Shown here: positions 9,880 through 17,798 of the stretch, one piece after another
How the letters are laid out: each line of letters begins with the position of its first letter
How positions within the stretch are numbered: position 1 is the first letter of the stretch
Origin: Streptomyces sp. CB01580
GTDB taxonomy: Bacteria; Actinomycetota; Actinomycetes; Streptomycetales; Streptomycetaceae
DNA: 64,000 nt
Direction: 5' to 3'
NCBI RefSeq assembly: GCF_001905795.1
Contig: NZ_LIXJ01000002.1
Coordinates: 1 to 64,000, forward strand
Translations under genes and position numbers: made by a program
Notes under the pieces: generated by a model
What the model was told of the DNA's origin: nothing
Databases searched by the model: none
The model's input: only the letters and a program-made list of their open reading frames with translations

Positions 9880-10623
9880 CTACGGACCGGGGCTCGCGGG
9901 CGGCGGCGTCACGGCCGGCTCGATGGTCGACCGGACGTAGATCCGAGTGGTACCAGGCCTGAACTCGTGCGCGAACAGGTCGACGCAACGCCGAAGGTGC
10001 ACGCCTTCGGGAGAGTTGAGGCCGTCGGGGCACAGGCTGGCCCGCCGCAGTCCCCGCACGAGCGTCTCGGGTTCTGCCAGCCCGAGATGGGAGAAGGCCG
10101 CGGCGGGCCGGTAATCCTTCTGCTTCGGACGGAAGTTTCCGGTCATCCTGGTGCCCTCCGGGAGAAGTCGGCCCGTGTACGCCTCCGCCTCCTTGCTGGG
10201 CAGGACGAAGGACAGCAGTCCCGTGTCATGGCGCTCGCCCACTTTGTAGCCCGCACGCCGGTCCGATGCCGCTTCCGGAATACGGACACCCATCTGCCCG
10301 CTCATCCAGGCCGGGGTGGCTCCCGCCTCCCAGCAGCAGTTCATCTCCCGGTCCAGCAGGTCCGACTCCACGTCGTCGACGACCCAAGCAAACACGCCGA
10401 TCAACGCGGCGGCGCCGACGGCGCAGGCGGCGAACGCCAACGCAACGACGATCAGCCGTCGTCGACGATGCCCGGGCCGCTCGGCGGCGGAAATCTTGCT
10501 GGAATTGCTCACCGGTTGAATCTCTATCGTGCTTCCTGCTGCTCGCGGCCGGGGTCTGTGCGGCCCCTCACGCGCGAACGCACCCCGCCCCTGCGAAGCA
10601 AGTGTGGCGGTGTTCGAGTTCAC
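9880..10623 (-). CDS. Uncharacterised single-pass membrane protein
   Basis: It has a basic N-terminus, then one hydrophobic anchor (RRRRLIVVALAFAACAVGAAALIGVFAWVV), then a ~165-residue extracytoplasmic domain with several Cys residues (NCCWEAG, ASLCPDGLNSPEG, HLRRCVDLFAHEF). The GTG at 10623 overlaps the preceding gene's TGA as GTGA, so translational coupling is possible. The residues before the anchor are unlike a signal region, and the downstream GTG (VSNSSKISAAER) may be the real start. Phrases such as RRAGYKVGERHDTGLLSFVLP and RPGTTRIYVRSTIEP recur in a Streptomyces family I recognise only as hypothetical. No function can be assigned. Confidence 0.72.
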   Translation of the reverse strand: MNSNTATLASQGRGAFAREGPHRPRPRAAGSTIEIQPVSNSSKISAAERPGHRRRRLIVVALAFAACAVGAAALIGVFAWVVDDVESDLLDREMNCCWEAGATPAWMSGQMGVRIPEAASDRRAGYKVGERHDTGLLSFVLPSKEAEAYTGRLLPEGTRMTGNFRPKQKDYRPAAAFSHLGLAEPETLVRGLRRASLCPDGLNSPEGVHLRRCVDLFAHEFRPGTTRIYVRSTIEPAVTPPPASPGP

Positions 10624-11093
10624 GACTGCTCAGTGCTGCCCTCGTCATGACGGACCGTACCGTCCATGCCGAATGTGTCCTCGTGTGTGTGGGGGATCTC
10701 TCCGAGGACCTGGCTCACCAGGAGGTCGCGGAGGGGGTCGGTGATGTGCCAGGAGTGTGGGGTGGGGTGGTGGTCGTACAGCGTGCACGGGCTTCGGGGG
10801 CCGGTGGTGAGGTGGTGCAGGGTGGCGGGGCACTGGGGTAGTTCGACGAGGTGGTGCGTGTGGCGTCGGCCGGTGCCGGTCCAGAGGAGCCACAGGTCGT
10901 GTGTGGCTGGTGGGTGGACTGCCCAGAGGCGTGCGGCGTGCTGGGTGTGTTGTGCGTCGTGTTCGCCGAGTTCGCACAGTGCGTGGCCGTCCATGCCGGT
11001 GTCGGGTGGGTTGTCGGGTCCGTCGGGCATGGTGGTGAGGGCGACGAGAGCTTGTATTTCGGGAATGTTGGTGAGGGCGGTGCATTGCAGCAT
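10620..11093 (-). CDS. Hypothetical protein of an accessory gene pair
   Basis: This is a 157-residue protein starting at ATG 11093 behind a good GGAGGAG site (MLQCTALTNIPEIQALVALTTM). It is His- and Thr-rich, with HALCELGEHDAQHTQHAARLW and WLLWTGTGRRHTHHLVELPQC, and it ends with DPLRDLLVSQVLGEIPHTHEDTFG. No domain is recognised. It lies 59 nt after the larger Cys-containing hypothetical gene and overlaps the next gene by 4 nt, so the three look cotranscribed. Confidence 0.7.
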   Translation of the reverse strand: MLQCTALTNIPEIQALVALTTMPDGPDNPPDTGMDGHALCELGEHDAQHTQHAARLWAVHPPATHDLWLLWTGTGRRHTHHLVELPQCPATLHHLTTGPRSPCTLYDHHPTPHSWHITDPLRDLLVSQVLGEIPHTHEDTFGMDGTVRHDEGSTEQS

Positions 11094-11152
11094 GTCGGTT
11101 CTCCTCCGTGGTGGTGCTGGGGGGCGGGGCGGTACGGGGTCTGCCTGGGCGG

Positions 11153-11758
11153 CTACGGGAGTGCGACGACGGTGACGTCGTGCAGTTCGCGGTGGAGGCG
11201 GGAGGCGAGCATGCCGGGGAGGCGGGGTTCGGCGTAGGGGGCGAGGACGTCGTTGTCGGAGGTGTGCCATCCGGTGTCGGTGAGTTGGTAGAGGGTGCCG
11301 GAGACCCCGTGGAGGCGGGGTTTGCGTACGCGCAGTACGGCGTGCTCGGTCCGGCGCAGGAAGGGGCATTGGTGGAGGGAGATGTGGGCGTGTTCGGTGC
11401 ACAGGGGTGGCATGGAGGTGATGGAGCGTTCGGGCCAGGTCGGGGGTGAGTCGGGGCGGTGCCAGTCGAGGAACAGCCATCCTTGTTTGTTCCGGTCGGC
11501 GGGGGTGCCGCAGATCTGGCAGAGCATGTTTTCCATGCAGGTGCGTTGGCGGTGGACGTGCATGCGGTTGTACTGCACGCGTCCGGTGGTGGAGTGGTCC
11601 ATGCGTACCCACAGGTTGCCGTGGTGGTCGCGGTCTTCCGGTCGTGGGTGGCGGTAGGCGAGCCGGGGCCCGCTCCGGGCGAACTCGATGGTCAACTCGG
11701 CTTCGCGTACGGGCTGTTCGGTGGTGCGCGAGGCGACGTACGGCGTCAGGAGGGGCAT
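11153..11758 (-). CDS. Hypothetical protein with putative zinc-binding cysteines
   Basis: This is a 201-residue protein from ATG 11758 (MPLLTPYVASRTTEQPVREAE). The central segment reads CMENMLCQICGTPADRN, then WERS-type and PLCTEHAHISLHQCPFLRR sequence. The C-x(5)-C-x2-C ... C-x2-H ... C pattern suggests a structural zinc site. The C-terminus reads LYQLTDTGWHTSDNDVLAPYAEPRLPGMLASRLHRELHDVTV. In Streptomyces I associate such proteins with accessory loci carrying XRE/DUF397 genes, and one follows here. No activity is known. It heads a probable operon with the next two minus-strand genes. Confidence 0.75.
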   Translation of the reverse strand: MPLLTPYVASRTTEQPVREAELTIEFARSGPRLAYRHPRPEDRDHHGNLWVRMDHSTTGRVQYNRMHVHRQRTCMENMLCQICGTPADRNKQGWLFLDWHRPDSPPTWPERSITSMPPLCTEHAHISLHQCPFLRRTEHAVLRVRKPRLHGVSGTLYQLTDTGWHTSDNDVLAPYAEPRLPGMLASRLHRELHDVTVVALP

Positions 11759-12114
11759 GAGGGCGCTTCCCTTTCCGGCAGGCGGGGCGAGGGCGATGGG
11801 GAGGGAGGAAGGGGGGCACGGGCTGTGCCGGTGACGTGAGGGGGGTACGCGGCCATCAGCGCACGAAGCGCGGGTGCGGGCGCAGGCGCGGTCGCGGTCG
11901 CGGGGGCAGACGTGGGCACGGGTGTGGGTGCGGGCCGTCACACGTATGGGGGAATCCGTGGGGTGCCCGGTTCCGGGTCCAGTCCGTTCGCGATCCGTGC
12001 GGCCTGGCCGTGGTGCCACCGGAGGGCGAGCCGAGGCGTCGTGGCGAGGGTTGCGCCGAGCCGGACGCTCGTGCGGCCGTCACCCGCGTGTGCTGCGGAG
12101 GGGGAACGGTCTTG
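11759..12114. other. GC-rich intergenic region without a recognisable gene
   Basis: The middle (11860-11940) is low complexity, made of runs of CGCGG/GCGGTCGC/GGGTGCGGGC. Open frames on both strands have no domain and no ribosome site. It presumably contains the promoter for the minus-strand hypothetical operon. Confidence 0.4.
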
Positions 12115-12402
12115 TCACAGCAGCTCACCACGGCTGCGTCGGTTGGCGCGGGTGAGCTCGGCGCGCAGCCGCTGTATCGGGTCGGCCGGCCGCACGTCCT
12201 CCGGATCGACGGTCCACTCGACCCCACCGCCGACGGGGCGCAAGGACCACTTCCCGCACCACTCACCGCGGAACTCACCGACCCGGTCCTGTGATAGGTC
12301 CACCATGACCGTGCCGGGGGCTGGGGTCGGGATCGGGTTCGGGGCTGGAGTCGGGGTGTGCGGGGGTTCCTGTTGGTTCGAGGCGCCGTTCTTCGCGGAC
12401 AT
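12115..12402 (-). CDS. Small hypothetical protein upstream of the XRE regulator
   Basis: This 95-residue protein has ATG 12402 preceded by GGAGAGGAG. Residues 10-30 are a Pro/Thr/Ala linker (PTPAPNPIPTPAPGT). The conserved-looking part is VDLSQDRVGEFRGEWCGKWSLRPVGGGVEWTVDPEDVRP followed by a helical RLRAELTRANRRSRGELL. It is divergent from the XRE gene with a 105-bp shared promoter gap. Function is unknown. Confidence 0.68.
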   Translation of the reverse strand: MSAKNGASNQQEPPHTPTPAPNPIPTPAPGTVMVDLSQDRVGEFRGEWCGKWSLRPVGGGVEWTVDPEDVRPADPIQRLRAELTRANRRSRGELL

Positions 12403-12507
12403 GAACCACTCCTCTCCGTAGTGATTCCACTACCAAGGCGGCTCAGCGTGACCTACAGTCAGCGTCCCTTCAACTAGCTGGAATCGAAGGAAGAGAGGGA
12501 TCCCAAC

Positions 12508-13347
12508 GTGGTCAACCGCAAGGAGTTAAACCCCGAATCAAGCCCGGAGGCGGCCTATGGAGCGCGTGTGCGCAGGCTGCGCGAGGAGCGCGGCTGGAGC
12601 CAGGAGGATCTGGCCGGAAGAGCGGCATATTCCAGCCAGCATATTTCGGCAGTTGAAACTGCTCGGAAACCGCCAACCCTTCCCTTCTCCCGCAAGGCTG
12701 ATCTCGTGTTCGGTACTACCGGTTCCGCTGCATCGTTCGAGCGCGAGTGGCGCGAGATGCGGCACGGCGTACTGCTGGAGGGCTTCCCGGAGTACGTCGG
12801 CTATGAGAGCCGGGCGGTGGAGATCAGGCTGTTTGAGATCGGGCTCATTCCTGGATTGCTCCAGACGCCGGAGTACGCACGGGCCTTGGTCGACGGTGAT
12901 GTGTGGCGGGGGTCCATCACGCACGAACAGGCCGATGAGCGCGTCGCGTTCCTGGCGGGGCGGCAGGCGGCGCTGGCGGGACCCCGACCGCCCATGGTGC
13001 TGGTGGTGATGGACGAGAGCTGTCTCCACCACGCCGTCGGCGGGCCCGAGGTCATGACGGCCCAGCTTCAACGGCTGGTCGAGGTTGCATCCCTTCCTAA
13101 CTGGATGCTTCAGGTGTCGCCCTTCGGGATAGGGGCACGTCGCTCGTTCAATCTGCCGCTGTACCTGCTGACGCTGTCGGACCGCACGGTCATGTCCTAC
13201 GCCGAGTCCGCCCAGCAAGGCCGCCTGGAACGTGAAACCGCTTCGGTGGTACCGCTACTGACGGCATACCATCAACTACAAGCCGAGGCGTTGTCCCAGG
13301 CGGAATCCGTAGCGTTGATCAATCAGTTGCGAAAGGGCCTCCAGTGA
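12508..13347 (+). CDS. XRE-family regulator with DUF5753 (Scr1-type)
   Basis: This 279-residue protein has an N-terminal helix-turn-helix (residues ~17-70: ARVRRLREERGWSQEDLAGRA, then SSQHISAVETARKPPT). A DUF5753 domain follows, with YESRAVEIRLFEIGLIPGLLQTPEYARAL and PEVMTAQLQRLVE, ending TAYHQLQAEALSQAESVALINQLRKGLQ. Streptomyces carry dozens of such genes, each usually coupled to a DUF397 gene. Some, such as the whiJ-like and scr1/scr2 systems, affect development or act in a toxin-antitoxin-like manner. The stop overlaps the DUF397 GTG as GTGA, so translation is coupled. The GTG/ATG at 12508 follows GGAAGAGAGGGA. Confidence 0.92.
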   Translation: MVNRKELNPESSPEAAYGARVRRLREERGWSQEDLAGRAAYSSQHISAVETARKPPTLPFSRKADLVFGTTGSAASFEREWREMRHGVLLEGFPEYVGYESRAVEIRLFEIGLIPGLLQTPEYARALVDGDVWRGSITHEQADERVAFLAGRQAALAGPRPPMVLVVMDESCLHHAVGGPEVMTAQLQRLVEVASLPNWMLQVSPFGIGARRSFNLPLYLLTLSDRTVMSYAESAQQGRLERETASVVPLLTAYHQLQAEALSQAESVALINQLRKGLQ

Positions 13348-13553
13348 CGACCGAATCCCCCCGCTGGTTCAAGTCTTCGTACAGCTCGAACGGCGGCGCC
13401 TGCGTCGAGATCGCCGTCAATCTCGCCGCCTCGCGTGGCGTCGTCCCCGTGCGCGACTCGAAGGACCCGAGCGGTCCGGTGCTGAGCGCCTCTGCCAGTG
13501 CGTTTGCGTCCTTCGTTGCGGGTGTCAGGGCTGGAGAGTTCGGCGCGTTCTGA
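13344..13553 (+). CDS. DUF397 protein, copy 1
   Basis: This 69-residue protein carries the standard DUF397 signatures RWFKSSYSSNGGACVEIA near the start, GVVPVRDSKDPSGPVL in the middle and AFASFVAGVRAGEF at the end. It starts at GTG 13344 inside the XRE stop. DUF397 proteins are the small partners of XRE/DUF5753 regulators. A hairpin follows. Confidence 0.93.
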   Translation: MTTESPRWFKSSYSSNGGACVEIAVNLAASRGVVPVRDSKDPSGPVLSASASAFASFVAGVRAGEFGAF

Positions 13554-13581
13554 CCGTCCGGGTCGCGTACCGGTTGAGGTT

Positions 13582-13608
13582 GCCCCATCGTGCATTGCAT
13601 GGTGGGGC
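13582..13608 (+). terminator. Hairpin after DUF397 copy 1
   Basis: GCCCCATCGTGC pairs with GCATGGTGGGGC across a short loop (with G-U pairs). It is followed by TT. The same hairpin recurs at 13943-13969 as part of a local duplication. Confidence 0.6.
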
Positions 13609-13629
13609 TTCTTAGGTCGCAGTGGACTT

Positions 13630-13708
13630 GGCTCTGCTACAGGCTGAAGCGCTGGCCCAGGCAGAGTCCGTGATCCTTATCAACCAGTTGCGAAAGGGCA
13701 CTCCGTGA
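13630..13708 (+). pseudogene. Duplicated 3' end of the XRE/DUF5753 gene
   Basis: The sequence reads LLQAEALAQAESVILINQLRKG with a stop overlapping the second DUF397 start. It mirrors the last ~26 codons of the intact XRE gene (LQAEALSQAESVALINQLRKG). No upstream portion is present, so it is a truncated duplicate and not a gene. Confidence 0.8.
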
Positions 13709-13914
13709 CAACCGAATCCCCCCGCTGGTTCAAGTCTTCATACAGCGGCAACGGTGGCCAGTGCATCGAAGTCGCCGGCAACCTCGCCGTCTCACGCGGC
13801 GTCGTCCCCGTCCGTGACTCCAAGGTCCCGGGCGGTCCGGTGCTGAGCGCCTCTGCCAGTGCGTTTGCGTCCTTCGTTGCGGGTGTCAGGGCTGAAGAGT
13901 TCGGCGCGTTCTGA
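13705..13914 (+). CDS. DUF397 protein, copy 2
   Basis: This 69-residue paralogue of the preceding DUF397 is identical at most positions. It differs mainly in SGNGGQCIEVAGNLAVS and KVPGG. The start codon again overlaps the stop of the adjoining XRE fragment, and the trailing hairpin is duplicated as well. The conserved reading frame and mostly conservative changes suggest it is still selected, possibly sharing the single remaining XRE partner. Confidence 0.88.
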   Translation: MTTESPRWFKSSYSGNGGQCIEVAGNLAVSRGVVPVRDSKVPGGPVLSASASAFASFVAGVRAEEFGAF

Positions 13915-13942
13915 CCGTCCGGCTGGCGTACCGCTTGAGGTT

Positions 13943-13969
13943 GCCCCATCGTGCGTCGCATGGTGGGGC
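13943..13969 (+). terminator. Hairpin after DUF397 copy 2
   Basis: GCCCCATCGTGCG pairs with CGCATGGTGGGGC with G-U pairs. It is a duplicated counterpart of the hairpin at 13582. Confidence 0.55.
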
Positions 13970-14105
13970 TTCACCGTGCAAGAACACGCCATGGGGCGAT
14001 GGGATTCAACCGTCGACGCGTACGTGGGAAGCGGCTACAGCGCGACACTGTCCTACTTGAGTAGGTGAAGGGGCATCCTCATGGGCGGAAGCGAGTTCTG
14101 GCTGT

Positions 14106-14306
14106 TCAGCAGCCGTGCATCAGGCCGGGACTCGGCTCTGTGGAGCTACAGTGCGGGCTGTCCGCTTCCCGGGCACGTTTCGGTGCCGCTTCCGGCGCGT
14201 TGGCGCATCGTGGTGGGCCGGTCGGTGCTCCTACTCCTGCCCCGCAGACGGGGCACGAGCCTGCACACTGACCCGGCTCGAAACGATGGTTGGTGCTGTC
14301 GCACAT
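14106..14306 (-). CDS. Small Cys-rich protein next to the CRISPR array
   Basis: This is a 66-residue ORF starting at ATG 14306 with a canonical GGAGGAAC at the right distance. The sequence begins MCDSTNHRFEPGQCAGSCPV and has Cys at roughly positions 2, 14, 18, 21, 34, 53 and 66. The C-x3-C-x2-C cluster suggests a small zinc-ribbon-like fold. Its 3' portion is Ala/Pro-rich and less convincing. It lies between the DUF397 copies and the CRISPR trailer end. Function is unknown. Confidence 0.5.
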   Translation of the reverse strand: MCDSTNHRFEPGQCAGSCPVCGAGVGAPTGPPRCANAPEAAPKRAREADSPHCSSTEPSPGLMHGC

Positions 14307-14349
14307 ATCAGTTCCTCCGCGGTGGGGTGGTGCTGATAGGTGGTGCACT

Positions 14350-15659
14350 TGCGCCTCGCCCGCGTGCGCGGGGACCACCAGGTCGACGGGGGCGGCGTAC
14401 AGCTCCGCGTGGGACCACCCCCGCGTGCGCGGGGACCATACTGTCGGCTTCGCCACGCTGCGTCCCATCGCGGGACCACCCCCGCGTGCGCGGGGACCAT
14501 CCACCCCGATGACGGCGGCCGCGACGACCGTGGGGACCACCCCCGCGTGCGCGAGGACCATCTGCGTTGGCAGGCAGGTCTTGCTCTGCAACAGGGACCA
14601 CCCCCGCGTGCGCGGGGACCATCCCCGTCCGGGTCTCGGCCGCGACCGAGGACCGGGACCACCCCCGCGTGCGCGGGGACCATGGGCCGCCGGTGGAACA
14701 GCGCGCGCAGAAGGTGGGACCACCCCCGCGTGCGCGGGGACCATGAAGCAGACGTCCACGAACGCACCACCGCGGCGGGACCACCCCCGCGTGCGCGGGG
14801 ACCATAGGCTTGGCCTGTGCAGCGTGGCGGCATCTGGGGGACCACCCCCGCGTGCGCGGGGACCATTTCGTCTCTTCTCCCCATCGGTCCATGCCGATGG
14901 GACCACCCCCGCGTGCGCGGGGACCATTCTGCACGGCCCGTGCGAACGCGTTGATCTCGGGGACCACCCCCGCGTGCGCGGGGACCATCGCGCTGAGGCG
15001 GCGGCCGTGGCCGAGCAGCAGGGACCACCCCCGCGTGCGCGGGGACCATAACTTCCACCCCATGGGTGATCACTCCCCTCCGGGACCACCCCCGCGTGCG
15101 CGGGGACCATCCACAGCAGTGAAGAAGCCCAACCGCCTCGTGACCACCACCCCCGCGTGCGCGGGGACCATCCGCCGTCACCATGGCCGTGATCGCAGCG
15201 ATGGGGACCACCCCCGCGTGCGCGGGGACCATGGGAAGCAGGCGGCGCCCGTCGCCGCGCGCCCGGGACCACCCCCGCGTGCGCGGGGACCATGGACGAA
15301 AAGCGTTTCTATAAGCACGCTGACGGGGACCACCCCCGCGTGCGCGGGGACCATGAATACACAGGGCAGGGCGGTGCTCGCGGTGACGGACCACCCCCGC
15401 GTGCGCGGGGACCATTCCTTGACGAGCGTGCGGGGAAAGTAGGTGTCGGGACCACCCCCGCGTGCGCGGGGACCATCACCCGCGACAGCCCCGATGGTCG
15501 AAGGCCGGGGGACCACCCCCGCGTGCGCGGGGACCATGACCTGCGTCGCGAAGACCTCCCCGGTGACCGGGGACCACCCCCGCGTGCGCGGGGACCATCA
15601 CGTCCTGGTCATCGAGCGAGGCTGGGACCCGGGACCACCCCCGCGTGCGCGGGGACCAT
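14350..15659 (-). CRISPR. Type I-E-like CRISPR array, 22 repeats / 21 spacers
   Basis: Repeats recur every 61 bp exactly: a 29-nt repeat plus a 32-nt spacer. Full repeats begin at 14411 + 61n (n=0-20), the last at 15631-15659, with one degenerate repeat at 14350-14378. On the minus strand the repeat is ATG, then GTCCCCGCGCACGCGGGG, then GTGGTCCC. Its 7-bp palindrome is typical of actinobacterial I-E arrays. The degenerate repeat is eroded only at what would be its 3' end on the minus strand. This marks it as the leader-distal end, so the array is probably read right to left with the leader beyond 15660. Single changes mark the repeats at 14533, 15143 and 15387. All 21 spacers differ. No cas genes lie in the window. 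Confidence 0.97.
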
Positions 15660-16128
15660 CCCTGATCCCCGAGTCAAAGTGTCCTTTTCGGTGTGCCGGA
15701 GTGGTCGCGTACCGCCGCTGCGCACATCTCCGGCTTCGTGAAACGCTGTGGCTTGGAGACTACTCGGCGACGGTTCCTCTCCGGCGGAGCTTGTCGGCGC
15801 GTAGTCGCTGTCTGATAGTGCGTCGGCTCAAGCGGTCCGCCCTCCCATCCCCTCTCCCGCTGCGTGTCTTCCTCGGCCAATGGCTTTGAGGCGAACGGTA
15901 ATTGAAGTTACCCGCGCACTTGCTCGCGGTGTACGCCCGAGGCGGCCCGACGGGGCCTTCTCGCCCTGGAAAGAGCCTCTCGTCCTCTCGTCATCCCCGC
16001 AGTGCCGCCCGGCGCGTGAGTGGTGTCCGGTGCGGGCCTCGTGCCCCCACTTCCCGGCGCGATCCGCCGCGTTCTAATCTGACAAACGGCCGTACTGGCT
16101 GGATTCATGCGACGGGGGAGACGGAAAC
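15660..16128. other. Probable CRISPR leader side and promoter region of the next gene
   Basis: No gene with a recognisable product is present. The first ~100 bp next to the last repeat are less GC-rich (AGTCAAAGTGTCCTTTTCGG), as expected for a leader. A separate AT-richer patch at 16070-16110 likely carries the promoter of the lipoprotein gene. Confidence 0.45.
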
Positions 16129-16428
16129 ATGACCATACGCAAGTTGAGGTCGAGCACCGTGGTGCTCGGCGGGATGGGGATGCTCGCCGCGGTGATCACC
16201 TCCTGCGGTTCGGAGCCGGACAAGCGGTGTGTCGACCCGCTGAGCCACAAGGAACTGCCCAGCTACAAGTGCAAGAGCGGCAGTGGAAGCGGCAGCAGCA
16301 GTGGGAGCGGCGGCGGTTCGTACTACTACGGCGGCAAGAGCAGGGACGGCAGGGTGGAAGGCGGCAGTTTCGACAAGGCGGCCGTCGAACGGGGCGGCTT
16401 CGGCTGTTCTGGCACCGGAGGCGGCTGA
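16129..16428 (+). CDS. Gly/Ser-rich lipoprotein, YgiB-like partner
   Basis: This is a 99-residue secreted lipoprotein. The signal sequence TVVLGGMGMLAAVITSC ends in a lipobox with Cys ~26, so it is lipid-anchored outside the membrane. The mature part is CGSEPDKRCVDPLSHKELPS, then a SGSGSGSSSGSGGG tract and SYYYGG. It ends AAVERGGFGCSGTGGG. The terminal RGGFG recalls the end of E. coli YgiB, whose gene also precedes a glutathionylspermidine-synthetase-like gene (ygiC). Here the partner starts 6 nt later, so the two are certainly cotranscribed. Confidence 0.85.
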   Translation: MTIRKLRSSTVVLGGMGMLAAVITSCGSEPDKRCVDPLSHKELPSYKCKSGSGSGSSSGSGGGSYYYGGKSRDGRVEGGSFDKAAVERGGFGCSGTGGG

Positions 16429-16434
16429 ACCGGT

Positions 16435-17631
16435 ATGGAACGTCGCACCACGCAGCCGCGTCCCGGCTGGCAGGAGACGGTCGAGAGCCAGGGCATCGTC
16501 TACCCGCTGACCCGTTACCCCGACGGGTCGCTGCGGCCGTATTGGGACGAGAGTGCCTACTACGTCTTCTCGCTGCCCGAGGTCGAGGCGCTGGAGGAGG
16601 TCGTCGAGGAGCTGCACACGATGTGCCTGGCCGCCGCCGCGCACATCGTGGAGCGGGACAGGTTCGCCGAACTCGGCATCACCGACCGCAGGTTGGCGGC
16701 TCTGATCAGGGAGTCCTGGCGGCGTCGCGATGAACTTCCGTCCATCTACGGCAGGTTCGATCTGCGCTACGACGGGACCGGGCCGGCGAAGATGCTGGAG
16801 TACAACGCGGACACCCCCACCTCGCTGGTGGAGGCCGCGAGCGCCCAGTGGTTCTGGATGGAGGACCGCTTCCCGGACGCCGACCAGTGGAACTCGCTGC
16901 ACGAACGCCTCGTCGAGGCATGGCGTCGGCAGGCCCCGCTGCTGCCGTCCGGACCGGTGCACTTCGCGCACTCCGAGGGCGACGAGATCGGCGAGGACCT
17001 GATGACGGTCGCCTATCTCCGGGAGACCGCCGAACAGGCCGGCCTCGACACGGAGGCGCTCTCCGTGGAACAGATCGGCTGGGACCGGCTGACAGGCCGG
17101 TTCGTGGACGAACGTCTGGGGTTCATCCGCAGTTGCTTCAAGCTGTACCCGTGGGAGTGGCTGGCGACCGACAAGTTCGGGCCGCACGTCCTGGACACCC
17201 TCGACAACGGCGGCGGCACCGGTTCCACCTGCTGGATCGAGCCCGCCTGGAAGATGCTCCTCTCCAACAAGGCGCTGATGGCGATCCTCTGGGAGCTCTA
17301 TCCGGGCCACCCGAACCTGCTCGCCTCCTACCTCGACGGCCCACGCGAACTGGCCGGGCACGGTACGCATGCCGGGGCCGGTTACGTCGCCAAACCGCTG
17401 CTGGGCCGGGAAGGCGCCGGGGTCACGATCCACGAGCCGGGGAGCCCCGAAGTGCTGCGCGACGAACCGTGCTGCTACCAGGAGTTGGCGCCCCTGCCGG
17501 ACTTCGACGGCAACCGGGTCGTGCTCGGGGCGTGGGTCGTCGAGGGCGAGGCGGCCGGTCTCGGCATCCGGGAGTCGGAGGGGCTGGTGACGGACGAGTA
17601 CGCCCGATTCCTTCCCCACGTCATCCTGTGA
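16435..17631 (+). CDS. Glutathionylspermidine synthase family ATP-grasp protein (YgiC-like)
   Basis: This 398-residue protein is the size of stand-alone YgiC/YjfC proteins, which carry only the synthetase domain of glutathionylspermidine synthase. Family features are visible: GRFDLRYDGTGPAKMLEYNADTPTSLVEAA (ATP-grasp acidic loop), LSNKALMAILWELYPGHPNLL, YVAKPLLGREGAGVTI, QELAPLPDFDGNRVVLGAWVV and a final RESEGLVTDEYARFLPHVIL. Actinomycetes do not make glutathione, so the amide-bond substrates are unknown; envelope modification is possible because of the lipoprotein partner. The last ~17 bp of the gene are repeated just downstream. Confidence 0.92.
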   Translation: MERRTTQPRPGWQETVESQGIVYPLTRYPDGSLRPYWDESAYYVFSLPEVEALEEVVEELHTMCLAAAAHIVERDRFAELGITDRRLAALIRESWRRRDELPSIYGRFDLRYDGTGPAKMLEYNADTPTSLVEAASAQWFWMEDRFPDADQWNSLHERLVEAWRRQAPLLPSGPVHFAHSEGDEIGEDLMTVAYLRETAEQAGLDTEALSVEQIGWDRLTGRFVDERLGFIRSCFKLYPWEWLATDKFGPHVLDTLDNGGGTGSTCWIEPAWKMLLSNKALMAILWELYPGHPNLLASYLDGPRELAGHGTHAGAGYVAKPLLGREGAGVTIHEPGSPEVLRDEPCCYQELAPLPDFDGNRVVLGAWVVEGEAAGLGIRESEGLVTDEYARFLPHVIL

Positions 17632-17662
17632 GACCTTCCCGCCCCCCACGTCATCCTGTGAA
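17614..17662. repeat. Short direct repeat of the preceding gene's 3' end
   Basis: CCCCACGTCATCCTGTGA, the last codons and stop of the preceding gene, recurs about 31 bp later at ~17645-17662. It is followed by three copies of a CTGAACGGGTGCCGGG-like unit (17686-17720). It looks like slippage debris. Confidence 0.6.
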
Positions 17663-17731
17663 CGGGTCCCGGGGTTCCGGCGTTCTGAACGGGTGCCGGG
17701 GTCCTGAACGGGTGCCGGGTGCCGGATGCGG

Positions 17732-17762
17732 GGTGCCGGGGCCGTTCGACGGTCCCGGCACC
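17732..17762. terminator. 13-bp stem between convergent genes
   Basis: GGTGCCGGGGCCG (17732-17744) pairs with 17750-17762 around TTCGA, with one G-U pair. It lies between the YgiC-like gene and rocD, both of which end toward it. Confidence 0.7.
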
Positions 17763-17798
17763 CTCGGGATCTCCCGGGGTGCGTCGGGAGTCGTCGGC

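Noticed and set aside
14231..15415. Long open frames on both strands across 14.1-15.7 kb encoding repeated GPRARGGGP / VPAHAGVV units
   Set aside because: They are translations of the CRISPR repeats: the 61-bp period with GC-rich spacers keeps frames open but is not coding.
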